Positions 55,078 through 63,668 of a stretch of 64,000 nucleotides of DNA are shown here, one piece after another (position 1 is the first letter of the stretch; each line of letters opens with the position of its first letter). Both the position numbers and the translations under genes were made by a program. The stretch is from Psychromonas aquimarina ATCC BAA-1526 (lineage in GTDB: Bacteria; Pseudomonadota; Gammaproteobacteria; Enterobacterales; Psychromonadaceae). The notes under the pieces are model-generated. The model made no database searches. It had not been told where the DNA came from and worked only from the letters and a program-made list of their open reading frames with translations. The stretch is taken from the NCBI RefSeq assembly GCF_000428725.1, contig NZ_AUAM01000013.1, positions 80,431 through 144,430 of the forward strand, read 5' to 3'.

Positions 55078-55836
55078 GTGAAAAAATTTCTGATCTGCTT
55101 GCTGCTCTTACTGTCCGTCGGAGTGCAAAGTGAGACTTTCCGTATTGCCACAGGCGAATTTACTCCCTATTGTTCCAGTGTTGCAAAAAACAAAGGCTTT
55201 GCCAGTCATGTGGTGAGCGAGGCTTTCGCTCGTCAAGGACATAAGGTGGAATTTTCTTTTTTACCCTGGAAGCGCGCCCTTGCACAAACCCAAAATGGTG
55301 ACTTTGACGCAACCAGCTGGTGGGCTTTCAATGAACAAAGAGCCGGAAACTTTCTTTATAGTGAGAAACTTTTAGAAGCCCATATTCATTTCTTTTATGT
55401 AATAAGTCATCGTCCGGATTTTGACTGGAAGACAGTTGATGATCTTAACGGATATCGGATAGGTAAGACTCGCGGTTACTTTACCTCCGATAAACTTGAG
55501 GCTGCTAATAAAGATGGAAAAGTTACATTCATCACAGTTAATGATGATGAACAAAATTTCAGGCTTCTGCTTTACGGACGTACGGATCTGTTTCCTGTTA
55601 ATATTGTAACTGGACTTGAACTGCTGAGAACAAAGTTTGCTCCAAACATTATCCATCAAGTCACTTTTCACCCCCGGCCGATGAACTCCCGACCAGGCTT
55701 TCTGCTGTTTCCCAAAACCAATAAACGTTCACAGGAAATAATGCGTATTTTCAATGCCGGATTGAAATCGCTTCGTACAGATGGTACCTACGATAAGATG
55801 TTTGATGATCTGTTATCGGGCTATTATTCTCAATAG
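55078..55836 (+). CDS. Periplasmic solute-binding protein (SBP family 3-like), second paralogue
   Basis: Exported protein of 252 residues with a signal peptide (KKFLICLLLLLSVGVQS) and an SBP-type fold opening FRIATGEFTPYCSSV. It shares the LPWKR block and overall layout with the gene at 52515 but is clearly diverged. I start at GTG 55078, since GAGGAA lies just before it; the frame from 55054 would include that Shine-Dalgarno. No transporter genes are adjacent. Ligand unknown. Confidence 0.82.
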   Translation: MKKFLICLLLLLSVGVQSETFRIATGEFTPYCSSVAKNKGFASHVVSEAFARQGHKVEFSFLPWKRALAQTQNGDFDATSWWAFNEQRAGNFLYSEKLLEAHIHFFYVISHRPDFDWKTVDDLNGYRIGKTRGYFTSDKLEAANKDGKVTFITVNDDEQNFRLLLYGRTDLFPVNIVTGLELLRTKFAPNIIHQVTFHPRPMNSRPGFLLFPKTNKRSQEIMRIFNAGLKSLRTDGTYDKMFDDLLSGYYSQ

Positions 55837-56463
55837 AGAAACGTACAAGGGTTGCCGCAACAGAAGTAAAGCAGAGACAGCTTTTTCTCAGTCATGAAAT
55901 TGGTGACAGGGTAAAAATACTGATATTTATCCGAAATGATAAAAAGTCTGCAAAACGAAAAACCAGCATCTCAACTTAATGCCTGCCAGCTAAGAACTGA
56001 CAGGCATTTCACCATTAGGCAGCCTTTAATAATCCCTATAACGGGTGTTATGTGAAATACAGGAACTCTTGACAAACCGCCAGGCACTCAACAAACGCTT
56101 AACATACTGTCAGGTATTTATTACACCCGATCTGAACGAGCAAATGTACCTACTCTAATATTCACTGAATTACTTACTTAGACATTCACTTTACACTCAA
56201 GGCCTTACACACCACCAAAGTAAAGACTGCATATCCTTACCCACTGACTTCAGCCGATTTGCTTTCATCGACATGTCGAGAACATTTACACAGTAAAATT
56301 TACAATACTTTAACAAATCACAAGTATCCCCATTTTTTAGCATCTTACGTACCACATTCTTCATTGGTGTATATATTGCTTAATATATCCTGTTGTTTAA
56401 ATATTTATTTATTCATAACTAACGAGAACCTCCTTAATTTAAATGATTACTAACGGAGTAAGT
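55837..56463. other. Gene-poor region before the PEP-CTERM gene
   Basis: A hairpin AATGCCTG.CAG/CTG.CAGGCATT at 55978-56008 with a weak T tail may end the preceding transcript. The remaining ~450 bases show no credible gene; a 64-codon frame at 56259 has no family features. Confidence 0.4.
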
Positions 56464-57144
56464 ATGATGAAAAAATTAATTCTATTATGTTTAGCAGCAT
56501 TTTTATTGCCTCTGTCGGCGCATGCCACGCTCATTTCGTGGGATTCTACCGCTCCTGGATATTTAGGCTTTAGTGACTCGGCCACAGGTGTAGCTGTCTG
56601 CTCGCCTGGAGATAAATGTGCAACAACTCAAACTTGGGATTTAGGTAGTGGGTTATCGGTGACAGCTGAATCCTATGATGCAGGTTTAGGCAGCGGATTT
56701 GTCAGTGATGCCAACCGCCTCGTTCTTTGGCACGATGTTAATCCTGGAGGAGGCGGATTAGGTAGTGGGAAAACGTCTGATTTAGGCAATTCAAGCGCCG
56801 ATAACAATACGGGCAAAGAGTCCATTCATCTAATGTTTAGTTCTGCTGTAACAATTGATAGCCTGCTGTTTAATGGTGACCACGTCCCCTTCAGTGGTTA
56901 TATCTGGGTTGGTGATTCTTCTGGGACTACACTCATTGATGATGTGTTTAATACAGGTACCCTAGCCGTTGGGGCATTGCTGACACAAGTGTATATCGAG
57001 CCTGATTTTAGCTTCCTGCCAATACCATCAGAGCCTTGGTATCTTGCAGGCTTGAACTATCGTAGCGTTCCAGAACCAGCTGGTTTGGCTTTATTAGGTT
57101 TAGGTTTATTAGGGATCAGCTTGAGCAGACGTAGACGTCAATAA
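56464..57144 (+). CDS. PEP-CTERM sorting-domain protein
   Basis: Exported protein of about 226 residues with a signal peptide (KKLILLCLAAFLLPLSAHA) and a C-terminal PEP-CTERM signal: VPEPAGLALLGLGLLGISLS followed by RRRRQ. Such tails are cut by an exosortase (EpsH type) and the proteins are linked to exopolysaccharide. The middle is glycine- and serine-rich and not recognised. No exosortase or polysaccharide genes are in the window. The start is ATG 56464 or the adjacent ATG 56467, both after GGAG. A terminator follows. Confidence 0.88.
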   Translation: MMKKLILLCLAAFLLPLSAHATLISWDSTAPGYLGFSDSATGVAVCSPGDKCATTQTWDLGSGLSVTAESYDAGLGSGFVSDANRLVLWHDVNPGGGGLGSGKTSDLGNSSADNNTGKESIHLMFSSAVTIDSLLFNGDHVPFSGYIWVGDSSGTTLIDDVFNTGTLAVGALLTQVYIEPDFSFLPIPSEPWYLAGLNYRSVPEPAGLALLGLGLLGISLSRRRRQ

Positions 57145-57163
57145 TTTAGATAAATAAGAATAT

Positions 57164-57199
57164 AAAAGCAGGAGCCGTTAATATGATTTCTGCTTTTTT
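57164..57199 (+). terminator. Terminator of the PEP-CTERM gene
   Basis: Stem AAAAGCAG/CTGCTTTT with an 18-base loop and a T run, 20 bases after the stop. Confidence 0.7.
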
Positions 57200-57283
57200 G
57201 CTATGGTGGAAACGTAAAATTATTTACTTAAAATAGAGCTGCTGGCGAAAACTCAGGCAGCTCTATCAAAAGTGTTTTCATAT

Positions 57284-57619
57284 TCAACTAATATCTAACT
57301 TTTTTATAGACTGTGTCGCTATATCGCATTCGGTTTTTGGATTCAAACCTTTAACCCGTAATTCGCGAGCTGATAATTTTAACTTTCTGGCATCGGCTAA
57401 TGAAACTGCCGGGTATAAGCCCAGGCTCATGGACGTTCGCTTTTTAGTATTTAGTATAAGGATTAATAAAATCTAACAACCAGGTTTTAGCCCGTTAGGG
57501 TTAACACGTAACTGTAAACCTTCGCCGTCAGAGAGCTTGTTTACAATGAGCTTATCGCCCTTCTGCTTAGGCTTCGCCTGCTTAACTTCTGTTGCAGTTA
57601 GTGGAATAGTTTTAGCCAT
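57284..57619 (-). pseudogene. Remnant of a P4-type tyrosine integrase (DUF4102 N-terminus)
   Basis: The minus strand reads MAKTIPLTATEVKQAKPK and LSDGEGLQLRVNPNG from ATG 57619, then a stop at 57473. The next frame continues WLLDFINPYTK, and the third gives KRTSMSLGLYPAVSLADARK and ARELRVKGLNPKT down to a stop at 57284. In sequence these pieces rebuild the N-terminal ~110 residues of a P4-family integrase, with at least two frameshifts and the catalytic domain missing. It lies just beyond the 3' end of tRNA-Ser, where such integrases insert, so it marks a lost island or prophage. Confidence 0.85.
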
Positions 57620-57714
57620 GTAGTACAACTTTTGGGTAAATGAAATTGTACTGCATATTGTACTACTTTAGATGCGGGATACTACTGCAATTTACCGGGA
57701 CACTCGGACACAAA

Positions 57715-57755
57715 AAAGCCCCGAGACCCTTGTAGCACAAGGATTTCGGGGCTTT
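57715..57755 (-). terminator. Terminator of tRNA-Ser
   Basis: Stem AAAGCCCCGA/TCGGGGCTTT with a nested CCTTGT/ACAAGG arm and a T run on the minus strand. Confidence 0.88.
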
Positions 57756-57779
57756 CTCACCACCTCTCGGTGGACAATG

Positions 57780-57867
57780 TGGCGGTGACGGAGAGATTCG
57801 AACTCTCGATACGTTGCCGTATACACACTTTCCAGGCGTGCTCCTTCAGCCACTCGGACACGTCACC
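57780..57867 (-). tRNA. serV: tRNA-Ser (anticodon GGA)
   Basis: An 88-base tRNA on the minus strand with acceptor GGTGACG/CGTCACC, discriminator G, encoded CCA, a long variable arm (class II) and T loop TTCGAAT. The anticodon loop CTGGAAA gives anticodon GGA. The symbol is a guess by analogy; the identity is firm. A decayed integrase lies downstream. Confidence 0.95.
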
Positions 57868-57946
57868 AGCTGCTTCGCTATATCGTTGAAGCGGGGCGCA
57901 TCATAGATAACTCTCCGCATAAAATCAACAACTAATATCAATATTT

Positions 57947-58903
57947 TTATTTATTTTGTAATTCCTGGCGAATAAATACACTAGTGCCTAATAAACCAGG
58001 ATTACTGTGTGTAATTAAATAAGTAGGAACAGCCGACAGATAAGCTTTAAAGCGCCCTTTCTCTTCGAAGCAGCTTCTAAACTCACTGGCTGTAAAGAAA
58101 TCAACAAAACGCGGCACTATACCGCCGGCGATATAAACCCCGCCGCTGCAGGCAAGATTCAGCGCCAGGTTGCCGGCAAAAGCGCCCATCACCTGACAAA
58201 ACACCGTCAGGCTTCGCACTGCTAGTCCGCAGCTTCCATCAAGAGCGGCTTTAGTTACCTGCTTAGGCTCATGAAACTCCGGTGGCTTACCATCTAAGCG
58301 GCACAGGCTGTGATATAAATTAACCAGGCCCTGCCCTGATAAAATGCGTTCAGCTGAAACATGGCCGAACTGATCCTGCAGGAGCAGTAAAATATCAGCC
58401 TGTTCGCGTGTGTTTGAAGCAAAGCTGACATGACCGCCCTCGCCGTCCAGGCTTATCCACTTGTTATTGGATTTAATGATGTGCGAAACACCTAAACCAG
58501 TACCAGGTCCAAAAACAGCGGTAACACCGCCGTCCACTGCTTCACCGCCGCCAATTTTAATTTTGTCAGCTTCGTCCACAAACGGAACAGCAAGTGAAAT
58601 CGCCGTGTAATCGTTAATGACAAACAGTGATTCGAGCTGCAGTTTCTCTTTTAATGCCTGCTTAGAAAATTCCCAGCTTAAATTAGTCATCACTACATGG
58701 TCCTCTTCAACGGGACATGCTATAGCAACACACAAGTGTTTAACCGGCTCTTGAAGTGTTGAAAAATATTGAAAAAGCGCAGCATCAAGTGTTATAAATT
58801 CTTTACAGGCAAACTCCCTGAGCTTACTTAAACTGCCGGTTTCTAAATCACATACAGCAAGACGAATGTTCGTCCCGCCGACATCAGCAACAACAGATAA
58901 CAT
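57947..58903 (-). CDS. glk: Glucokinase
   Basis: ATP-dependent glucose kinase feeding glycolysis or the Entner-Doudoroff route. The 318 residues match the E. coli Glk family: DVGGTNIRLAVCD at the N-terminus (phosphate-binding), ACPVEEDHVVMTNLSWEFS, catalytic Asp in VINDYTAIS, GPGTGLGVSHI and LDGEGGHVSF. It has a strong Shine-Dalgarno (TAGGAGAG). It is divergent from hexR, and two HexR-like sites lie between them, so it is probably HexR-controlled. Confidence 0.96.
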   Translation of the reverse strand: MLSVVADVGGTNIRLAVCDLETGSLSKLREFACKEFITLDAALFQYFSTLQEPVKHLCVAIACPVEEDHVVMTNLSWEFSKQALKEKLQLESLFVINDYTAISLAVPFVDEADKIKIGGGEAVDGGVTAVFGPGTGLGVSHIIKSNNKWISLDGEGGHVSFASNTREQADILLLLQDQFGHVSAERILSGQGLVNLYHSLCRLDGKPPEFHEPKQVTKAALDGSCGLAVRSLTVFCQVMGAFAGNLALNLACSGGVYIAGGIVPRFVDFFTASEFRSCFEEKGRFKAYLSAVPTYLITHSNPGLLGTSVFIRQELQNK

Positions 58904-59008
58904 AAATACTCTCTCCTATAAATCTTAAAAACAAAACGGAATATAAATGATCGCCTTCTCATATTTGTAACAATACCAGCTCGAATTTGATCTAAAACAG
59001 TTTTTTTC

Positions 59009-59023
59009 TGTAATAAAATGACA
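59009..59023. promoter_or_regulatory. HexR-like operator 1
   Basis: TGTAATAAAATGACA matches the reported HexR palindrome TGTARTWWWAYTACA at 14 of 15 positions. It lies 106 bases upstream of glk. Confidence 0.65.
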
Positions 59024-59069
59024 TCTAATGGCGACTTACTTATACTAAAAAGCAATTTAAGGGTTATTT

Positions 59070-59084
59070 TGTAGTAAATTTTCA
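59070..59084. promoter_or_regulatory. HexR-like operator 2
   Basis: TGTAGTAAATTTTCA matches the HexR palindrome at 13 of 15 positions, 116 bases before hexR. Confidence 0.5.
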
Positions 59085-59199
59085 GTTTGATAACTGACTT
59101 ATTTCAGATACTGCAATATGTTTTTCAAACAGTTATCAATTTAATCAAAACCCGTAAACAATCAGTTTAACGCAAAAAATATAAATCACGTGGAACGAT

Positions 59200-60042
59200 A
59201 TGAATACTTTAGAGTTAATTCAAAAAAACCTTGATACTTTCAGCAAATCAGAACGCAAAGTTGCAGAAGTTATTATTGCATCACCGCAGATTGCCATTCA
59301 TTCCAGCATTGCTACATTAGCAAAAATGGCAGAAGTGAGTGAACCCACTGTAAACCGTTTCTGTCGACGCCTGGAAACAAAAGGGTTTCCTGATTTTAAA
59401 TTACATCTGGCACAAAGCCTTGCTAACGGCACTCCCTATGTAAACCGCAATGTTAACGAAGATGACGGACCAGAGGCATATACAGCTAAAATCTTTGAGT
59501 CTACAATGGCATGCCTGGATGTGGCGAAAAATGCGTTAGATACGTCTTTAATTAACCGTGCTGTTGATGCATTAACTCAGGCAAACAAAATTTCATTCTT
59601 CGGCTTAGGAGCTTCTTCTTCTGTTGCTCACGACGCGCTGAATAAATTTTTCCGCTTTAACATCCCGGTTGCCTGCTTTGATGATGTAGTAATGCAGAAA
59701 ATGAGCTGCATTAACAGCACTGAAGGCGATGTAATCGTTCTGATCTCCCATACAGGCAGGACTAAAGCACTGGTTGAAGTTGCACAGCTTGCGCGCAAAA
59801 GTGACGCTTTTGTTATTGCGCTTACGGCTTACAATTCACCGCTTGCTTTACAGAGTAATCTGGTACTTTCCATGAGTGTACCGGAAGATACTGATATTTA
59901 TATGCCGATGGCTTCGCGCATTGCGCAGCTGGTATTAATTGATGTATTAGCAACAGGTTTTACTTTACGACGTGGTGCAAAGTTTAGAGATAACTTAAAA
60001 CGTGTAAAAGACGGGATAAAAGATTCTCGTTTTGACATTTAA
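59200..60042 (+). CDS. hexR: Central carbon metabolism regulator HexR
   Basis: RpiR-family regulator with an N-terminal helix-turn-helix (about 1-75, SIATLAKMAEVSEPTVNRFCRRL) and a C-terminal SIS sugar-phosphate domain (about 120-260, with FGLGASSSVAHDA and ISHTGRTKALVEVA). The effector in relatives is KDPG. The 280 residues are the normal length. In E. coli it is next to pykA, as here, but zwf is its usual divergent neighbour; here that place is taken by glk. Two HexR-like sites in the divergent gap suggest self-control. Confidence 0.95.
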   Translation: MNTLELIQKNLDTFSKSERKVAEVIIASPQIAIHSSIATLAKMAEVSEPTVNRFCRRLETKGFPDFKLHLAQSLANGTPYVNRNVNEDDGPEAYTAKIFESTMACLDVAKNALDTSLINRAVDALTQANKISFFGLGASSSVAHDALNKFFRFNIPVACFDDVVMQKMSCINSTEGDVIVLISHTGRTKALVEVAQLARKSDAFVIALTAYNSPLALQSNLVLSMSVPEDTDIYMPMASRIAQLVLIDVLATGFTLRRGAKFRDNLKRVKDGIKDSRFDI

Positions 60043-60131
60043 AAGCAGTAAACCATTAACTGTAACCATCCTTTAATAAATGATATGCAATACTGTTACA
60101 GTGAAATTATTAATATTTACAGGAGTATACA

Positions 60132-61565
60132 ATGACTAGACGTACCAAAATCGTAACTACATTAGGACCCGCGACGGACCGCGATAATAACTTAGAAAAA
60201 ATCATTGCCGCCGGCGCGAATATGGTTCGTATGAACTTTTCGCACGGTGAAGCAGTTGATCATGTAAAACGTGCTAACGATGTGCGTGAAATTGCAGCCC
60301 GTTTAGGCAAAGAAGTAGCAATTATGGGTGACCTTCAGGGCCCTAAAATCCGTGTATCCACATTTAAAGACAATAAAATTCAGCTGGCTGTCGGTGATAA
60401 ATTTACTTTAGACAGTGATATCGAAAAAGGCGCCGGCAACCAGGATGAAGTTGGCCTTGACTACAAAACATTACCTCAGGAAGTTGAAGCCGGTGACGTG
60501 CTGCTGCTGGATGACGGTCGTGTGCAGCTGCAGGTTGAAAACGTATCAGGCAACAAGGTACATACTGTTGTTATTATCGGTGGACCATTATCAAATAACA
60601 AAGGCATCAATAAACAAGGCGGCGGTTTATCTGCAGCAGCATTAACTGAAAAAGACAAGAAAGATATCTTCACTGCTGCTGAAATCGGCTGTGATTATTT
60701 AGCTGTATCATTCCCGCGTAACGGCGAAGATCTGCGCTATGCACGCAGCCTTGCCTTAGAAGCCGGCTGTAACGCAAAAATCGTTGCTAAAGTTGAACGT
60801 GCAGAAGCGGTAGAAACAGATGAAGCTTTAGAAGATATCATTTTAGCTTCTGATGTAGTTATGGTGGCCCGTGGTGATTTAGGGGTTGAAATCGGTGATG
60901 CACGTCTGGTGGGTGTACAGAAGAATATGATCCGTACAGCACGCCGTTTAAACCGTGTTGTTATTACTGCAACGCAGATGATGGAGTCTATGGTCAGCGC
61001 ACCTATGCCGACTCGTGCAGAAGTAATGGACGTTGCTAATGCGGTACTTGACGGTACTGATGCTGTAATGCTTTCTGGTGAAACAGCCGCAGGTGATTAT
61101 CCAGTTGAAACTGTGAAAGCAATGAGTGATGTTTGTATCGGTGCTGAAAAACACCCGAGCATTAACGTTTCTAACCACCGTATCAACTATACATTTGACG
61201 ATCCGTCAGAAGCGTTAGCCATGACAACTATGTTTGCAGCTAACCATACAGTTGGTGTGAAAGCGATTGTTGCATTAACAGAATCAGGTACAACACCGCT
61301 GTTAATGTCTCGTTTGAGCTCTGGTTTACCTATTTACGCCCTTTCAAGCTGTCAGCAGACATTAAGTTACTGTGCGCTTTACCGCGGTGTAACACCAGTT
61401 AAATTTGCTTCTACAACGACTAACAGTACTGAATTTTTAGAAAATGCAGTTGAAACACTAAAAACTGAAGGCTGCATAAATACTGGTGACCTGATCTTAA
61501 TCACTCATGGTGATGACCGCAACGCTGGTTCAACTAACACATGTAAGATTGTGGAAGTTAAATAA
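60132..61565 (+). CDS. pykA: Pyruvate kinase (PykA type)
   Basis: Converts phosphoenolpyruvate and ADP to pyruvate and ATP. The 477 residues are closest to E. coli PykA (480): [34 protein letters not shown], the catalytic region [26 protein letters not shown] and [10 protein letters not shown] strong AGGAG precedes the ATG. It is 89 bases after hexR, as in E. coli, and is probably under the same control. A strong terminator follows. Confidence 0.97.
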   Translation: MTRRTKIVTTLGPATDRDNNLEKIIAAGANMVRMNFSHGEAVDHVKRANDVREIAARLGKEVAIMGDLQGPKIRVSTFKDNKIQLAVGDKFTLDSDIEKGAGNQDEVGLDYKTLPQEVEAGDVLLLDDGRVQLQVENVSGNKVHTVVIIGGPLSNNKGINKQGGGLSAAALTEKDKKDIFTAAEIGCDYLAVSFPRNGEDLRYARSLALEAGCNAKIVAKVERAEAVETDEALEDIILASDVVMVARGDLGVEIGDARLVGVQKNMIRTARRLNRVVITATQMMESMVSAPMPTRAEVMDVANAVLDGTDAVMLSGETAAGDYPVETVKAMSDVCIGAEKHPSINVSNHRINYTFDDPSEALAMTTMFAANHTVGVKAIVALTESGTTPLLMSRLSSGLPIYALSSCQQTLSYCALYRGVTPVKFASTTTNSTEFLENAVETLKTEGCINTGDLILITHGDDRNAGSTNTCKIVEVK

Positions 61566-61580
61566 CAGTAAAATAACTGT

Positions 61581-61610
61581 AAAAAAGCCTCTCAACTGAG
61601 AGGCTTTTTT
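61581..61610. terminator. Bidirectional terminator after pykA
   Basis: Stem GCCTCTCA/TGAGAGGC flanked by A and T runs is usable from both pykA and the convergent gene at 61628. Confidence 0.9.
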
Positions 61611-61627
61611 GTGCCAGAAATATATTT

Positions 61628-62329
61628 TCAGCTGCAGCTCTCTCCGGTGCACAGTTTAACATCGTAACGCAGATATTTTTCAGCACGAGTCACTCTCTTT
61701 CTAATCTCCTTATCTTTGAAAATAGGCGGCTCTTTGCCCTCTTCAATAACAAAGGGTTTAACACTCCATTTGACAGCAAGCATATAAATGCTGGTACTGC
61801 CGCGCATTATTTTATAATAGCCGAGCTCCCCCTGCTGGGTATCTCGCCTTAAGGAGCAGGCGTACTGGCCGTAATAGATATGATCAGAGACCTGATCATT
61901 TATATCCGGGCGATGAATGACAGCATTCTCACAGATACTTTCAATAATATCTTCAACTGAAACGGAAAAACGATGAACGGTCATAGATTTGGGCAGATTA
62001 GTCAATTTCTGCTGGTTGATAAATGCGTGAATTTCACCTGCCGGCGGCTTAACCGGAGTATATTCAATTTCCGAAAAGCGTTCTAAGGACAGGTTTTTAG
62101 TTTTCTGCCAGCCTTTTTTCCAGCCGGGATAAACCGGCACCACAAATTTTTCATATTCAAAGACAGTCTGATCAGCAATTCCATTATCTATTATCACCGT
62201 GGTCTGCTGGTCATCACAGGGGACATTTGAAAAGCTCATTGAGTTTCCGTCCATACATTTATACACCTCAGCGAAAACCGGTGCTGTGAATAATAGAAAG
62301 GACATAAAAATAGGAGCAGTTTTCAACAT
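61628..62329 (-). CDS. Secreted DUF4124-domain protein
   Basis: Exported protein of 233 residues. A signal peptide (to about residue 20, VFA) is followed by a DUF4124-type segment EVYKCMDGNSMSFSNVPCDD with two cysteines. The remainder is not recognised; it has further cysteine pairs (ICENAV, YACSLR and CTGESC) that suggest disulfides in the periplasm. Function unknown. It is convergent with pykA. Confidence 0.78.
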   Translation of the reverse strand: MLKTAPIFMSFLLFTAPVFAEVYKCMDGNSMSFSNVPCDDQQTTVIIDNGIADQTVFEYEKFVVPVYPGWKKGWQKTKNLSLERFSEIEYTPVKPPAGEIHAFINQQKLTNLPKSMTVHRFSVSVEDIIESICENAVIHRPDINDQVSDHIYYGQYACSLRRDTQQGELGYYKIMRGSTSIYMLAVKWSVKPFVIEEGKEPPIFKDKEIRKRVTRAEKYLRYDVKLCTGESCS

Positions 62330-62429
62330 AAGTTAGAGAAAAGCCTTTTATTTTACTATGTGTTTACTTCAGCTTATGTCTAAATTGGCGAATCTAACAG
62401 TAAAATGCGTAAAAAATTATTTAAAACTT

Positions 62430-62711
62430 TTATAAATCAATTCTATGAATATCAGAATCGGTCTGCTGTGCAAACTGTTTTTTCAGTACTTTTTTACTTT
62501 CCATATGAATATCACCGCCTTTTGCGACAGTAAAATGATCCGGCTGCACATTAAATTCACTTTGGTACGCCAGCACCAGCTGCAGTGAATGCTCCTTCTG
62601 CTCCCGGGTTAATTTATTGCCGTCTGACCATTTTCCTGTTTCAACTGCTTCTTTTAACTGCTCATATAGTGACGGTGATATATTTTTAGCATATTCAGTT
62701 AAATTTGACAC
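62430..62711 (-). CDS. yeaC: DUF1315 family protein YeaC
   Basis: Small cytosolic protein of 93 residues. ISPSLYEQLKEAVETGKWSDG, LTREQKEHSLQLVLAYQ and SKKVLKKQF match E. coli YeaC (DUF1315). Function unknown. The start is a GTG at 62711 with a perfect AGGAGG eight bases before it. Confidence 0.88.
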   Translation of the reverse strand: MSNLTEYAKNISPSLYEQLKEAVETGKWSDGNKLTREQKEHSLQLVLAYQSEFNVQPDHFTVAKGGDIHMESKKVLKKQFAQQTDSDIHRIDL

Positions 62712-62788
62712 GGAGACTACCTCCTAGTAGTTTAAAATATTAATTTGGACTATCCTAAGTATATTGATTTAACGGAATAATTCTACTC

Positions 62789-63634
62789 ATGATTATCAAG
62801 ACCTTTCAACCCGCTCTACTGCTGGGTGCACTGCTTTTAACAGCAGCCTGTAATCCGCTGAAGAGCGATGACCTTGCAAGTATCTGTAAGGAGCACCCTG
62901 AGCTTTGTGCAGATCTACAGCAGATTGGTGACTGCCGCTATAAACGCACAACTGTTATCCGCGCCAGATATTATGAAAAAATTGAGCCTAGTGAAATACA
63001 TACTCGTGATCTGCTTAACGAACTTGATGAATATCAGTCCTGTATGGAATTAACCCTGTCAATGCAGTTCACCCGTAATAAAGAGCGCAAGCAGCATCGC
63101 CTTGATAATTATTTACAAGCACAGAAACTGATGAATGAGCTGCTTATAGAGACGAAAGGCACGCAGGATCCGCATCTTGCCTATTACCTGTGGACCCGTC
63201 ACCAGGACTATGAAGCCAAAGAGGTATTTTTGAAAGCTGCCAATCAGAAAGGCATAACGGATATCCGGCTGCTGATGAAGTTAGCTAATTTTAATGCTAA
63301 GGAAGATCCGCAGGGTGCATTAAACCTGTTTTATAAAGCATTAAATGTCAGTAACTCAATTGAAGATATTCCCAAAAGCGCTTTTCTGTCGATAATGACG
63401 CTGTATTTCCAGAATAAAAACTTTGAACAGGCCTATGTGTGGGCACTGCTGGCAGAAGAACAAGATGATAATGATGAGTTTCCCATTAACCTGGACCTTA
63501 TATTACGAAAAGGCCTGGCAAAGGGGAAAAAAGTCATCGCCAACGAGGACGAATTAGAAGATATGGCCGATTTATATTACCAGCAATTAGCAGACGGTAC
63601 TTTCACAGAACAGGCACCGAAGTTAAAAAAATAA
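62789..63634 (+). CDS. DUF2989-type lipoprotein
   Basis: Predicted lipoprotein of 281 residues with lipidation at Cys21 (LLLTAACNP). The domain begins SICKEHPELCADLQQIGDCRYKR, rich in cysteine, and has helical repeats of TPR-like character (DPQGALNLFYKALNVS and NFEQAYVWALLAEEQ). It resembles the DUF2989 lipoproteins of Vibrio and Shewanella relatives; function unknown. It is divergent from yeaC. Confidence 0.78.
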   Translation: MIIKTFQPALLLGALLLTAACNPLKSDDLASICKEHPELCADLQQIGDCRYKRTTVIRARYYEKIEPSEIHTRDLLNELDEYQSCMELTLSMQFTRNKERKQHRLDNYLQAQKLMNELLIETKGTQDPHLAYYLWTRHQDYEAKEVFLKAANQKGITDIRLLMKLANFNAKEDPQGALNLFYKALNVSNSIEDIPKSAFLSIMTLYFQNKNFEQAYVWALLAEEQDDNDEFPINLDLILRKGLAKGKKVIANEDELEDMADLYYQQLADGTFTEQAPKLKK

Positions 63635-63668
63635 GGCTCTCTGTGCCAAAGAATCAAGCATAAAAAAA

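Noticed and set aside
56259..56453. Open frame of 64 codons before the PEP-CTERM gene
   Set aside because: No Shine-Dalgarno, no family pattern and composition like the surrounding non-coding DNA.
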